From NCBI GenBank assembly GCA_030951065.1, contig JAUZQH010000038.1, positions 1-14,872 on the forward strand: a stretch of DNA of 14,872 nt. The letters run 5' to 3'. Below the pieces are notes generated by a model. It was not told where the DNA came from. It did no database searches and saw only the letters and a list, made by a program, of their open reading frames with translations. Numbering within the stretch: position 1 is the stretch's first letter; each line of letters begins with the position of its first letter. The stretch comes from Mariprofundus sp. (GTDB lineage: Bacteria > Pseudomonadota > Zetaproteobacteria > Mariprofundales > Mariprofundaceae). Both the position numbers and the translations under genes were made by a program. Positions 5,667-14,062 of this stretch are shown here, in pieces.

Positions 5667-8615
5667 ATGCGTCTATCTAAAGTGAATAGCGACTCAAGTC
5701 GCATTGCAACGCCCAAACGATTGAATAACAAAAGAACAGAATCCGTCATGTTGTTATTCAGGTGCCTCATCAGACCGTTATGGCTGTTAATCCCTGTTTC
5801 CTTTTCTCTGTTACTGGCTTCGTGCGGCGGCGGCGGTGGCGCGGCAGTGAATCGTGCTCCCATCGTTTTTGCCGGCGCTGACTTCACAATTACGGTTGCA
5901 ACTGCAGGGGTTCCGTTAACGGCAGCGATTACAGACCCGGACGGGAATCCGTTGACAATTCAGTGGACATTCACCGGTTTTACACCCGGCAAACTAACCC
6001 CGCCGGGCTCTGCTGTGGGCACTGCGACATTTGTTTCGGGTTCCAAATCAGCCTCTGCCATGGTCAATTTGACAACAATTGGTTTATACAGCTTCAAGGT
6101 TACGGCTTCTGATGGAACGCTTTCAACATCTGATGTGGTTGTGGTTAATTTTATCAATGATCTGATTGGCGTATTGCCGATATCGTTGCGGGATGCACCT
6201 GTCCCGCTGAACACCGATCCTGCTGGCCCGGCCGTCGCAGGTTCCGGTTTGAACCAGTATATCCCTGACACTATCGCGGCCAGAGCCGCAGCCGTTAAAC
6301 TGGGCAAGGCGTTGTTCTGGGATATGCAGGTGGGCAGTGATGGCAAACAGGCCTGTGCAACATGCCATTTCCATGCCGGAACCGATAATCGGATTGCCAA
6401 TACCATGAATCGCGGTCCGAATGGTGTCTTCAAGTTCGATGATTTGGCCGGGCCTGTGGTTGGCCCCAACCAGACGCTGACGGCAGCTGATTTTCCGCTG
6501 CACCTGTTCAATACGCCGGATGATCGCTTTTCAGGCATTCTGCGCACCACCGATGATATTGTCGGTGCTGAAGGAGTCTATGATCGTCTGTTCCTTAGCC
6601 TGAACCCGGGTTCGGGATTAGAAAACAGCACGGTTAATCCGATCTTCCCCGATGCCAGTGGTTTCTCGGTGGGTGGTGTGAATGTACGCCGGGTCACCGG
6701 CCGTAATGCACCGACTGTGATCAATGCCGTGTTCAATCTGCGTAATTTCCATGATGGCCGGGCACGGCATCATTTCAACGGAGCCAATCCGTTCGGAAAT
6801 CTGGATACAACAGTTACAACTCCCGCTGGCACACCGTTCTTGAGAGCACCGGTTCCATTTGTTGCGGGTTCTGTTCCGGCCCCGTTTGTCGTGACTGGAT
6901 TGAACAGATCCAGTCTGGCCTCCCAGGCTGTTGGGCCACCGCTGAGTGATGTCGAAATGTCACATGGTGGTAAAAACTTCCCGACCCTGGGTAAGAAGTT
7001 ACTTGATCCGGGCCTGGTTGCTTTGGGTACGCAACTGGTGGATCCAACCGACAGTGTTCTGGGTCCTGTGTCCCTTTCTCCTGGCAATGGCATATCAGAT
7101 ACATACGCGGCTCTGATTCAGGCTGCATTTGCACCCGAATTCTGGAATTCAAATCACAAATATACGCTTGGTGCGGGCGGTGTGCCGATAGATTTGGGTG
7201 TTGGCATGCCGGGCAATCCGGGCGAATTCACCATGACGGAAGTCAACTTCTCGCTATTCTTCGGTCTGGCTATTCAGCTGTATGAATCGACACTGGTGGC
7301 GGATCAAACGCCGTTTGATGCGTTCCTGGGCTCAATTGCGCCCTATACCCGCGCCAATGTAACCACGGCGGGCATGCAGGCCACAGGTGCTCCTATTGCA
7401 GCAAACCCTGCCGCTCTGACGGTGCAGGAAAAGGCTGGCATGGCGGTATTCTTCGGCAAGGGTCTGTGTTTCAACTGTCATGCCGGCCCTGAATTGACAC
7501 TGGCCGGTGTCAATGCACTGGGTCTTATCGGAGTGGTCGGTGAGGTGCCTGAGTTTCCGGTAGAGAAGATGGCGGGTGGCCAGGGTACACAGCAAGCAAC
7601 CCTTGATTTTGCCACGGCGGGTGTCACCGGCAATCCGGGAACGATTCTTCTTGATTTTGACCCGCGTGGGAAACGGATAGAAATTTCCCGGTTGCAGGCA
7701 CCGCCTTTGGCCCCTGTCGTTGTCTATAACAGTGTGTTTCCCGGTGTAGCAAGTGCGACCTGCACCCCTCAAGCGTTGGCGATTGATTTGATTGCTACAG
7801 CGGTGCCTCCCATTGGTGGTATAGCGACAGCGGCATTTGATATACTGGCAAATTGCAGTCGCATTTTTGCGATTTCCCTGGCGCAATCGATCACTATCCC
7901 GCCAACCTTTCCGCCACTGGGAACCTATACAGTGAAAGTCTTTAACGGGCCGACCGGCACAACGCTGGCATCAGCCAATGCATCCAATAACCTTGCGTTG
8001 ACAGCAGCACCATTACTTTACGACCTGGGTTTCTATAACCTGGGGGTGCGGCCTACAATCGAAGACCTGGGGCTTGGCGGTACGGCGCCGGGTGGATTGC
8101 CGTTGTCTCTGGCACAGTTGGCCAAGGATACAGGTATCAGCGAGTTTCCGCTGAACCCGGGCATTAACCTGGCAACTGATCCGGTCGGTAATGTTAATGG
8201 CGCATTCAAGGTGCCGGGGCTGCGCAATGTGGCTTTGACCGGCCCGTATCTCCACAACGGTGGCAAGTCCACTCTGGAACAGGTGATCAATCATTACGAT
8301 GCCGGTGCTGATTTCCATGCGGCCAATATTGTCGATCTGGCGCCGGATATGGTGGAGCTGTTTTTGACTGTGACCGACAAGGCGGATCTGGCTGCATTCA
8401 TGAGGGCATTAACAGACCCTCGTGTTGCCAATGAAAGCGCACCGTTCGATCACCCGTCGTTCAGTTATCCGGAGGGCCAGATCGTTGCCGGTGGTGGAGC
8501 TACGGATATTATGAACGCGATACCGGCTGTCGGCGCAGGCGGTTTGTCTGCAAAGGGTCTGCCACCATTGAAGCCGTTTGATGATCCAGCCGGTGGATCG
8601 ATACTTACGCCATAA
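5667..8615 (+). CDS. Multidomain di-haem cytochrome c peroxidase/MauG-like lipoprotein
   Basis: The product is a predicted envelope lipoprotein of the bacterial di-haem peroxidase superfamily (CcpA/MauG), which reduces peroxide or performs oxidative chemistry with two c-type haems. It has 982 residues from ATG 5667, which follows a G-rich Shine-Dalgarno (5653-5660). An in-frame ATG at 5748 would give a more typical signal peptide. A hydrophobic stretch ends in the lipobox LASC (C53) followed by five glycines. Residues about 60-165 form an Ig/PKD-like domain containing ITDPDGNPLTIQW. The first haem site is CATCH (C230, C233, H234) after LGKALFWDMQVGSDG; PTVINAVFNLRNFHDGRA is the conserved family block. 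The second haem site is CFNCH (C601, C604, H605). The C-terminal block FKVPGLRNVALTGPYLHNGG (G859-G866) is conserved in the family. The haem-to-haem spacing (371 residues) and the 258 residues from haem 2 to the C-terminal block greatly exceed those of compact CcpA enzymes. The second gap holds a beta-rich insert with two extra cysteines. The natural substrate is unknown. Maturation would require the Ccm system and lipoprotein processing including Lnt, encoded downstream. Confidence 0.85.
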   Translation: MRLSKVNSDSSRIATPKRLNNKRTESVMLLFRCLIRPLWLLIPVSFSLLLASCGGGGGAAVNRAPIVFAGADFTITVATAGVPLTAAITDPDGNPLTIQWTFTGFTPGKLTPPGSAVGTATFVSGSKSASAMVNLTTIGLYSFKVTASDGTLSTSDVVVVNFINDLIGVLPISLRDAPVPLNTDPAGPAVAGSGLNQYIPDTIAARAAAVKLGKALFWDMQVGSDGKQACATCHFHAGTDNRIANTMNRGPNGVFKFDDLAGPVVGPNQTLTAADFPLHLFNTPDDRFSGILRTTDDIVGAEGVYDRLFLSLNPGSGLENSTVNPIFPDASGFSVGGVNVRRVTGRNAPTVINAVFNLRNFHDGRARHHFNGANPFGNLDTTVTTPAGTPFLRAPVPFVAGSVPAPFVVTGLNRSSLASQAVGPPLSDVEMSHGGKNFPTLGKKLLDPGLVALGTQLVDPTDSVLGPVSLSPGNGISDTYAALIQAAFAPEFWNSNHKYTLGAGGVPIDLGVGMPGNPGEFTMTEVNFSLFFGLAIQLYESTLVADQTPFDAFLGSIAPYTRANVTTAGMQATGAPIAANPAALTVQEKAGMAVFFGKGLCFNCHAGPELTLAGVNALGLIGVVGEVPEFPVEKMAGGQGTQQATLDFATAGVTGNPGTILLDFDPRGKRIEISRLQAPPLAPVVVYNSVFPGVASATCTPQALAIDLIATAVPPIGGIATAAFDILANCSRIFAISLAQSITIPPTFPPLGTYTVKVFNGPTGTTLASANASNNLALTAAPLLYDLGFYNLGVRPTIEDLGLGGTAPGGLPLSLAQLAKDTGISEFPLNPGINLATDPVGNVNGAFKVPGLRNVALTGPYLHNGGKSTLEQVINHYDAGADFHAANIVDLAPDMVELFLTVTDKADLAAFMRALTDPRVANESAPFDHPSFSYPEGQIVAGGGATDIMNAIPAVGAGGLSAKGLPPLKPFDDPAGGSILTP

Positions 8616-8632
8616 AGGAATGACCTTGTTTT

Positions 8633-8674
8633 ACTTGCCGGGGGTGCTGGTGCTTTAACGCACGCCCGGCAAGT
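8633..8674. repeat. Long hairpin after the peroxidase gene
   Basis: ACTTGCCGGG (8633-8642) pairs perfectly with CCCGGCAAGT (8665-8674). Inside, GTGC (8650-8653) pairs with GCAC (8660-8663). It begins 17 nt after the peroxidase stop codon. No T tract follows, so it may be a transcript-stabilising or factor-assisted 3' end rather than an intrinsic terminator. Confidence 0.5.
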
Positions 8675-8820
8675 GGTGGCAACGAGCTGTACCGGGGGAT
8701 GCAGCCCTTTTCATGCTGGCGGCTAAGGCCTTATAATATGAAACAAACTACGCGGTTGCGAGGAGTTTTTGCACGCCATGTTACTGTTTTATGGCATGGG
8801 GTGGAAAAGATCCATGCGCG

Positions 8821-8850
8821 TTAACCGGATCAAGCATTTTTGGATATAAT
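8821..8850 (+). promoter_or_regulatory. Sigma70-type promoter of the miaB operon
   Basis: A perfect -10 hexamer TATAAT (8845-8850) is preceded, at an 18-nt spacer, by TTAACC (8821-8826), four of six matches to the -35 consensus. Transcription would begin near 8857, giving a leader of about 35 nt before miaB and ruling out a TTG start at 8853. A second isolated TATAAT at 8732-8737 has only a poor -35 (TTTCAT, 8709-8714). Confidence 0.65.
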
Positions 8851-8891
8851 AATTGCAGTGGACTTTGGCAGCTTCTAGCGTTCGCGGTGAT

Positions 8892-10244
8892 ATGAAACCA
8901 AATACATCGAAGAATCTTGATACCCTGTTTATCAAAACCTATGGCTGTCAGATGAATGAATACGACTCATCACGCATGGCCGATATGATGAAAGAAGCCT
9001 ATGGCCTCAGGCTGGTGGGCGCGGCCGAAGAAGCCGATGTGATTTTAATGAACACCTGCTCGGTGCGTGAAAAGGCCGAAGAGAAGGTCTATTCGGAGCT
9101 GGGCCGTTATAAGAAGCTCAAAGATAAACGTCCTGATATGATTATCGGCGTAGGCGGTTGTGTCGGCCAGCAGGAAGGCGAGCGTATTCAGCAACGCGCA
9201 CCTTATGTGGATATCGTGTTCGGCCCCCAGACCTATCACCGGCTGCCCGATATGGTCAAACAGATTCGCCGGGACCGTGTTCGGGTGACCGAAATCGATA
9301 TGCCGGAAATCGAAAAGTTTGACCACCTGCCAAAAGCGGAAAGCCATGGCATTTCCGGTTTTGTGACGATCATGGAGGGCTGTGACAAGTTTTGCACCTT
9401 CTGTGTTGTTCCCTATACGCGCGGACCTGAATTGTCCCGACCGGTTGCAGATATTCTTGCAGAGTGTTGCCAGTTGCTTGCCGGCGGGGCGGTGGAAATC
9501 AGCCTGCTGGGCCAGAATGTCAATGGTTACCGGGGCATGGGGCCGGATGGCGAAGAATGGGATTTTACCATGCTGCTGTATGCTGTTGCTGAACTGGATG
9601 GGTTGAAACGCCTGCGTTTCACCACCAGTCATCCGATGGAAATGACACAGGAATTGTGTGTGGCATTCGGAGAAATTCCGCAATTGATGCCTTATCTGCA
9701 TCTGCCGGTGCAAAGCGGCTCGGATGTTTTATTGAAAGCGATGCACCGGGGGCATGACCGTGCCACCTATTTCCGCACCATCGAGACATTGCGGGAGTAT
9801 TGCCCCGATCTTGCGCTGTCATCCGATTTTATTGTCGGCTATCCGGGCGAAACCGATATTGATTTTGAGGAGACGCTGGAACTGGTTCGATGGGTCGGTT
9901 ATGACTCCGCCTTTTGTTTCAAATACAGCCCCCGTCCCGGAACGCCCGCTGCCAAATCCGAAGATAATGTGCCTGAAGCCGTGAAGGATGCGCGTTTGCA
10001 AACGTTATTATCATTGATGCGCGAGCAGACCCGGCAGGCGATGCAGAGGCAGCTCGGCCGGACAGTGGATGTACTGGTCGAGAAAACGAGTCGCAATGCC
10101 GGGGATATGCAGGGGCGTACGCCTGATTTCAAAATCGTACATTTCAGGGGGAATCCGCGCCAGATCGGGCAGATTATGCCGATGCGAATTGTTGACGCTT
10201 ATGGCCAGTCGTTGCGCGGTGAGTTGATTCTTGCCGACGACTGA
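8892..10244 (+). CDS. miaB: tRNA-2-methylthio-N6-dimethylallyladenosine synthase MiaB
   Basis: MiaB is a radical-SAM methylthiotransferase that converts i6A37 to ms2i6A37 in tRNAs reading UNN codons, improving reading-frame maintenance. The product is 450 residues from ATG 8892; frame 8853-8891 upstream is discarded because it lies at the predicted transcription start. The Shine-Dalgarno is poor: GGTGA is only 1 nt from the ATG. The N-terminal UPF0004 domain has the three cysteines of the auxiliary 4Fe-4S cluster: C19 (YGCQMNEYDS), C56 (NTCSVREKAE) and C90 (GGCVGQQEG). The radical-SAM cluster motif CxxxCxxC is GCDKFCTFCVVPYTRG (C164, C168, C171). A TRAM RNA-binding domain occupies about residues 388-447. 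YGCQMNEYDSS and SVREKAEEKVYSELGR are typical of MiaB rather than RimO or MtaB. It is the first gene of the operon; phoH follows with no or a 30-nt gap depending on its start. Confidence 0.96.
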   Translation: MKPNTSKNLDTLFIKTYGCQMNEYDSSRMADMMKEAYGLRLVGAAEEADVILMNTCSVREKAEEKVYSELGRYKKLKDKRPDMIIGVGGCVGQQEGERIQQRAPYVDIVFGPQTYHRLPDMVKQIRRDRVRVTEIDMPEIEKFDHLPKAESHGISGFVTIMEGCDKFCTFCVVPYTRGPELSRPVADILAECCQLLAGGAVEISLLGQNVNGYRGMGPDGEEWDFTMLLYAVAELDGLKRLRFTTSHPMEMTQELCVAFGEIPQLMPYLHLPVQSGSDVLLKAMHRGHDRATYFRTIETLREYCPDLALSSDFIVGYPGETDIDFEETLELVRWVGYDSAFCFKYSPRPGTPAAKSEDNVPEAVKDARLQTLLSLMREQTRQAMQRQLGRTVDVLVEKTSRNAGDMQGRTPDFKIVHFRGNPRQIGQIMPMRIVDAYGQSLRGELILADD

Positions 10245-10274
10245 GTGCATGATACACCATATGACGGTTTTATT

Positions 10275-11240
10275 ATGAATATCTCTTTGCATCTCGAAGC
10301 ACTTGAACCATCTGCCCTGAAAAACCTGTGCGGGGCCGGTAACTGGGTGTTGAAACGAATGGAGCAGTTTTATCAGGTACGTTTTCTGGGTCGGCCGGGG
10401 CACTGGCAGATTGAAGGGGATCGTGCCGATGCTGCGGGTCAGGCGATGCGTCGTTTGCTGAGATTGTCTGCGAAACAGCCTGGTGAATTTACCGATGTAG
10501 ATGTGGAGGGTGTGTTGCGTGATGATGGCCGTGATGGAATGGTGGAGGCCGGGGCGGAAGAGCCGGAGGGTAATGTTATTGTTGCCGGGCGTCGGCATAT
10601 CAGTGGTAAAACACCGAACCAGCGGGCCTACCTGAAAGCCATTCAAAACAAGACGCTGACACTGGCTGTCGGACCTGCCGGTTCCGGCAAAACCTATCTT
10701 GCCGTGGCGGCGGCAGTTGCCGCGATGAACGGAAACCGGGTGGAGCGTATTATTCTTACCCGCCCGGCAGTGGAGGCAGGCGAACGCCTGGGCTTTTTGC
10801 CCGGTGATTTGCAACAGAAAGTCGACCCCTATCTGCGCCCTTTGTACGATGCCATGGCGGATATGCTGGGCGTTGAAAAAATGAATGCCCTGATTGAGCA
10901 GGGCCGCATTGAAGTGGCGCCTCTGGCTTATATGCGCGGGCGCACGCTCAATGATGCCTTTGTGATTCTGGATGAAGCGCAGAACACGACGCCGGAGCAG
11001 ATGAAAATGTTTCTGACGCGTCTTGGTTTCGGGGCCAAAATGGTAGTGACCGGTGATGTGACTCAGGTCGATTTACCCCGCCATCAGAAGAGTGGCCTAT
11101 TGCATGCGCTGCAGGTTCTGGAGCATGTCAGTGATATCGCCATATGCCGATTGAGCAGCAAGGATGTGGTACGCCACCAGTTGGTCGAGAAAATTGTCAA
11201 TGCCTATGAGGATCGTGAAGAAGGCCCGGCCCATGGTTGA
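10275..11240 (+). CDS. phoH: PhoH-like ATPase (YbeZ)
   Basis: This is a PhoH/YbeZ-family P-loop ATPase. In E. coli YbeZ is encoded beside YbeY and interacts with it, and a role in RNA or ribosome metabolism is proposed, though its precise function is unsettled. From ATG 10275 the protein has 321 residues, close to the family norm. A GTG directly after the miaB stop (10245) would add ten residues that do not resemble the family; neither start has a strong Shine-Dalgarno. An N-terminal KH-like region (about residues 1-90) contains ALKNLCGAGNWVLKRME and QIEGDRADAAGQAM. The PhoH core begins near RRHISGKTPNQRAYLKAI. Walker A is GPAGSGKT (133-140), and Walker B with following motifs reads FVILDEAQNTTPEQMKMFL then MVVTGDVTQVDLP. 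All nucleotide-binding motifs are intact. The last eight bases overlap the start of ybeY, implying translational coupling. Confidence 0.94.
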   Translation: MNISLHLEALEPSALKNLCGAGNWVLKRMEQFYQVRFLGRPGHWQIEGDRADAAGQAMRRLLRLSAKQPGEFTDVDVEGVLRDDGRDGMVEAGAEEPEGNVIVAGRRHISGKTPNQRAYLKAIQNKTLTLAVGPAGSGKTYLAVAAAVAAMNGNRVERIILTRPAVEAGERLGFLPGDLQQKVDPYLRPLYDAMADMLGVEKMNALIEQGRIEVAPLAYMRGRTLNDAFVILDEAQNTTPEQMKMFLTRLGFGAKMVVTGDVTQVDLPRHQKSGLLHALQVLEHVSDIAICRLSSKDVVRHQLVEKIVNAYEDREEGPAHG

Positions 11241-11715
11241 TATTGTTGTCGATGAAGATGTGGACGAGGATTTTGAACCTCCGGAACGTATCGAAGAAGC
11301 AGTAGCCACCGCTTGTGCGGTAGCCGGATGGCTGGATTGCAAACCTGATCTATGTATCCGTTTTGCCAGTGATCAGATCATTCAGACATTGAATCTGCAA
11401 TGGCGTGATATGGATAAAATGACCGATGTATTGTCCTTTCCCATGCAGGAGATGCCGTATGATTTTTCCGAGTCGCTGGGCGATATCGCGTTATCGGTGC
11501 CATTTATAACGCAGGAAGCGAATCGCCTCGGCTTGTCTGCTCCGGATCATTGTTTGCATTTGATTATTCATGCCACGCTACACTTGCTTGGTTTTGACCA
11601 TATTAAAGATGATGATGCGCTTGCAATGCAGGCTCTGGAACGGGAAGCCATGTGTCGGATGGGATTGCATAATCCTTATCCCGAACTGGACAATATCTCT
11701 GGAGAATGTCCATGA
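11233..11715 (+). CDS. ybeY: Endoribonuclease/rRNA maturation factor YbeY
   Basis: YbeY is a metal-dependent single-strand endoribonuclease needed for 16S rRNA 3'-end maturation and ribosome quality control. ATG 11233 gives 160 residues, the usual family size, and starts with MVDIVVDEDVD. It overlaps phoH by 8 nt, and AAGAAGG (11216-11222) is the probable Shine-Dalgarno. Longer upstream extensions would run deep into phoH. The metal-binding signature HxxxHxxxxxH is present as HATLHLLGFDH (H113, H117, H123), with the conserved LNLQWRDMDKMTDVLSFP segment upstream and GDIALS in between. The stop codon TGA (11713-11715) overlaps the corC ATG in an ATGA arrangement. Confidence 0.96.
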   Translation: MVDIVVDEDVDEDFEPPERIEEAVATACAVAGWLDCKPDLCIRFASDQIIQTLNLQWRDMDKMTDVLSFPMQEMPYDFSESLGDIALSVPFITQEANRLGLSAPDHCLHLIIHATLHLLGFDHIKDDDALAMQALEREAMCRMGLHNPYPELDNISGECP

Positions 11716-12557
11716 GCATGATTCAAAACTGGATGCACAGCTTGCGCAAACTGTTGATTGATCGTTTGCGTCCGGGGCGTGATGAGCAGGAGTTACTGGC
11801 TGTGCTGGGCCGGGCTGAGGCGGTGCAGTCGGATGACCAGCGCAGCATGCTGGAGCGCATGGTTGAATTGCATGATATGCGTGTGCGCGAAGTGATGGTG
11901 CCACGATCGGAAATTCATGCGGTTGCGGCTGATACTTCACTGGCTGATATTGAAAAAGCCATGCTGGAAAAGGGCGTCAGCCGTATGCCGGTCATGGACG
12001 GTGATATCGACCATGTATTGGGTGTGGTGCATGTTCGGGATGTGGTCGCGGCGCGTATCAATGGTGAATCTCCCGAGCTGAAAACATTGCTGCGCCCATG
12101 TCTGCGGGTGCTGGAGCTGGAACAGGTGTCCGGCTTGTTATCCGAGATGCGCGAACATTCCTGTCAGATTGCTATCGTTCTGGATGAATATGGCGGAACG
12201 GCCGGCCTGATTACACTGCCGGATCTGATACGCGAGATTATCGGTGAAATCGGTGAGGATGGTGAAGAAGAAGAGAGCGAATTGCATCCGCTGAGTGACG
12301 GCAGTTTTATTGTTCAGGCGCGTATGCATATCGAAGAACTGGCCGAAGCACTGGATATGCAACTGCCACAGGGTGATTATGATACCGTGGGTGGGTGGCT
12401 GACGGCATATCTTGGTCGTATCCCCAAGCATGGTGAGAAGCTTATGCTGGAAGGGCTGCAGATTCAGGTGCTGGAGGCCGATCCGCGACGTATTACCAAA
12501 GTGCGTATTCAGAAGCCGGCGAATCAGAATCAATCATCCACTATGACCGATCAGTGA
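11712..12557 (+). CDS. corC: CorC/YbeX CBS-domain protein
   Basis: CorC (YbeX) is a soluble protein with paired CBS domains. It has been linked to CorA-dependent Mg2+/Co2+ efflux, and in E. coli more recently to ribosome metabolism. ATG 11712 is preferred: GGAG (11701-11704) lies 7 nt upstream and the codon overlaps the ybeY stop. ATG 11706 would be too close to that site. The product has 281 residues. After a short N-terminal helix region (about 1-55) come RVREVMVPRSEI (from about residue 57) and two CBS repeats (about 58-120 and 125-185, the second with IAIVLDEYGGTAGLITLPDLIREI). An acidic linker EDGEEEESE follows, then the C-terminal CorC/HlyC domain (about 195-275) with GDYDTVGGWLTAYLGRIPKHGE. 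No transmembrane DUF21 segment is present, which separates it from membrane CorB/HlyC homologues. Its stop overlaps the lnt start. Confidence 0.94.
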   Translation: MSMIQNWMHSLRKLLIDRLRPGRDEQELLAVLGRAEAVQSDDQRSMLERMVELHDMRVREVMVPRSEIHAVAADTSLADIEKAMLEKGVSRMPVMDGDIDHVLGVVHVRDVVAARINGESPELKTLLRPCLRVLELEQVSGLLSEMREHSCQIAIVLDEYGGTAGLITLPDLIREIIGEIGEDGEEEESELHPLSDGSFIVQARMHIEELAEALDMQLPQGDYDTVGGWLTAYLGRIPKHGEKLMLEGLQIQVLEADPRRITKVRIQKPANQNQSSTMTDQ

Positions 12558-14062
12558 CAGGTAACAGAAAACTACATGCCCTTGTTGCATTGATGCTCGG
12601 GGCATTAATGCCTTTTGCATTTTCTCCCTTCGATCAATCATGGCTGGTGATTCCGGCCCTGGCCGGCTGGTTGTGGTTGATCCGCCAGGGTTCACCGCTG
12701 TGGACAGGTTTCGCCTTCGGTTTTGGCTGGTTTGGATTCGGGGCATGGTGGTTGGCTCCGACATTGCATACCTTCGGTCATTTGCCGTGGATTGCGGCTG
12801 CATTTTGTGTGTTGCTGGTGGGTTGTGTCATGGCATTGCTGCCTGCCATGTGGGCATGGTTGACCTGGAAACTGGCTGGGAAAACAGCCTGGATATTGCT
12901 GGTTTTTCCGGCTGCAGCGGTGGCAGAAGAGTGGTTGAGAGGCCATATTTTCACAGGGCTGCCATGGACAGCATTGGGCAATCTGTTGCTGGATACGCCG
13001 GCGATTGGCTGGGGTTCGTGGTTCGGGGTATACGGGCTGGCACTGATTCCGGCCCTGATGGCGGCATCGCTGGTGTTGCTGTTGTCACCCGATAGCCGAT
13101 CGAAAAAGCATCGTCTGATCGGTGGCTTTGGCGCCTGTGTGGTTGTGATGCTGTTTCTGCTGGCCCCAACGCTTGAGCCAGGTCAGGGAAAACAGTTTCA
13201 GGCTGCGCTGGTGCAGGCGAATATCCCGCAGGACCATAAATGGGATGCATCTTTTGTTGGCGAAACCATGCGGCGCTACGGCGCCATGTCAGCCGACGTG
13301 GCTGCAGAGGCAGATATCATCATCTGGCCGGAGGCGGCCATTCCTTTTTTTATGGAGCGTACTCCCGGCTGGGAAAAATGGTTGAATATGCAGGTGCAGC
13401 GTTGGCAAACACCGTTGTTATACGGTGGCCTGAAACTGACCGGGCAACGTGCCGGGCAGTACACAGCGCAAAACGGATTGTTTTCTCTTGTACCTCAGCA
13501 GGCCGGGGCGGCTATTCAGACGTTGGAGACTCGACCCTTTGCCGGTAAACATCATCTGGTGCCGTTCGGCGAATATGTGCCGGACTGGATTCCGTTTTTA
13601 CATACGCTGGTGCCGGAAATCGCCGATTTCAAACCCGCAAAAGATACAGGCGTGGTTCAGGCGGGAGGTATTTCTTACGGCTCATTGATTTGTTACGAAT
13701 CGCTGTTTCCGGAGGAGGCCAGAGCGCGGGTGTTGAACGGAGCCGAGGTGTTGGTCAATGTTACGAATGATGCATGGTATGGCACAACGCCTGCTGCCTG
13801 GCAGCATTTTCAGGCAGCTCGCATGCGGGCGGTAGAAACCGGGCGTTATGTGTTGCGGGCCGCCAATACGGGCGTGACGGCGATTATCCAACCCGACGGG
13901 GTTATTCGCAGTATCTCTCCATGGTGGACTGAAACCGTGTTGCTGGGCACATATCAAATATCGAAACTACAAACACACTATGTGTGCTGGGGTGGCTGGC
14001 CTTTGCTTGGCTGCCTGATTATGCTGGCCATTCCATGTTTCTTCAGGCAGGAGAGGTTATGA
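12554..14062 (+). CDS. lnt: Apolipoprotein N-acyltransferase Lnt
   Basis: Lnt is the inner-membrane enzyme that adds the third acyl chain to the N-terminal cysteine of lipoproteins, taking it from phospholipid. It starts at GTG 12554, overlapping the corC TGA as GTGA. No Shine-Dalgarno is visible, so translation probably depends on coupling. The next in-frame ATG (12593) would cut into the first membrane segment. The product has 502 residues (E. coli 512). The N-terminal half (about 1-210) is a series of hydrophobic segments, including AFSPFDQSWLVIPALAGW and GLPWTALGNLLLDTP. The C-terminal nitrilase domain begins near residue 215 (AALVQANIPQDHKWD). The Glu-Lys-Cys triad is present: E260 in IIIWPEAAIPFF, K332 in FAGKHHLVPFGEYVP, and C380 in SYGSLICYESLFPE. 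The final TTATGA overlaps the next start codon. The lipoprotein peroxidase at 5667-8615 is a plausible client among many. Confidence 0.96.
   Translation: MTGNRKLHALVALMLGALMPFAFSPFDQSWLVIPALAGWLWLIRQGSPLWTGFAFGFGWFGFGAWWLAPTLHTFGHLPWIAAAFCVLLVGCVMALLPAMWAWLTWKLAGKTAWILLVFPAAAVAEEWLRGHIFTGLPWTALGNLLLDTPAIGWGSWFGVYGLALIPALMAASLVLLLSPDSRSKKHRLIGGFGACVVVMLFLLAPTLEPGQGKQFQAALVQANIPQDHKWDASFVGETMRRYGAMSADVAAEADIIIWPEAAIPFFMERTPGWEKWLNMQVQRWQTPLLYGGLKLTGQRAGQYTAQNGLFSLVPQQAGAAIQTLETRPFAGKHHLVPFGEYVPDWIPFLHTLVPEIADFKPAKDTGVVQAGGISYGSLICYESLFPEEARARVLNGAEVLVNVTNDAWYGTTPAAWQHFQAARMRAVETGRYVLRAANTGVTAIIQPDGVIRSISPWWTETVLLGTYQISKLQTHYVCWGGWPLLGCLIMLAIPCFFRQERL

Noticed and set aside
8853..8891. TTG start adding 13 residues to MiaB
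   Set aside because: It falls at or before the transcription start expected from the TATAAT at 8845-8850, and the added residues are not MiaB-like.
9045..9713. Antisense frame (222 codons) opposite miaB
   Set aside because: It is wholly opposite conserved miaB domains with no ribosome site or motif.
10011..10814. Antisense frame (267 codons) opposite the miaB/phoH junction
   Set aside because: Both sense genes are intact and conserved here. The antisense product shows no domain and no sensible start context.
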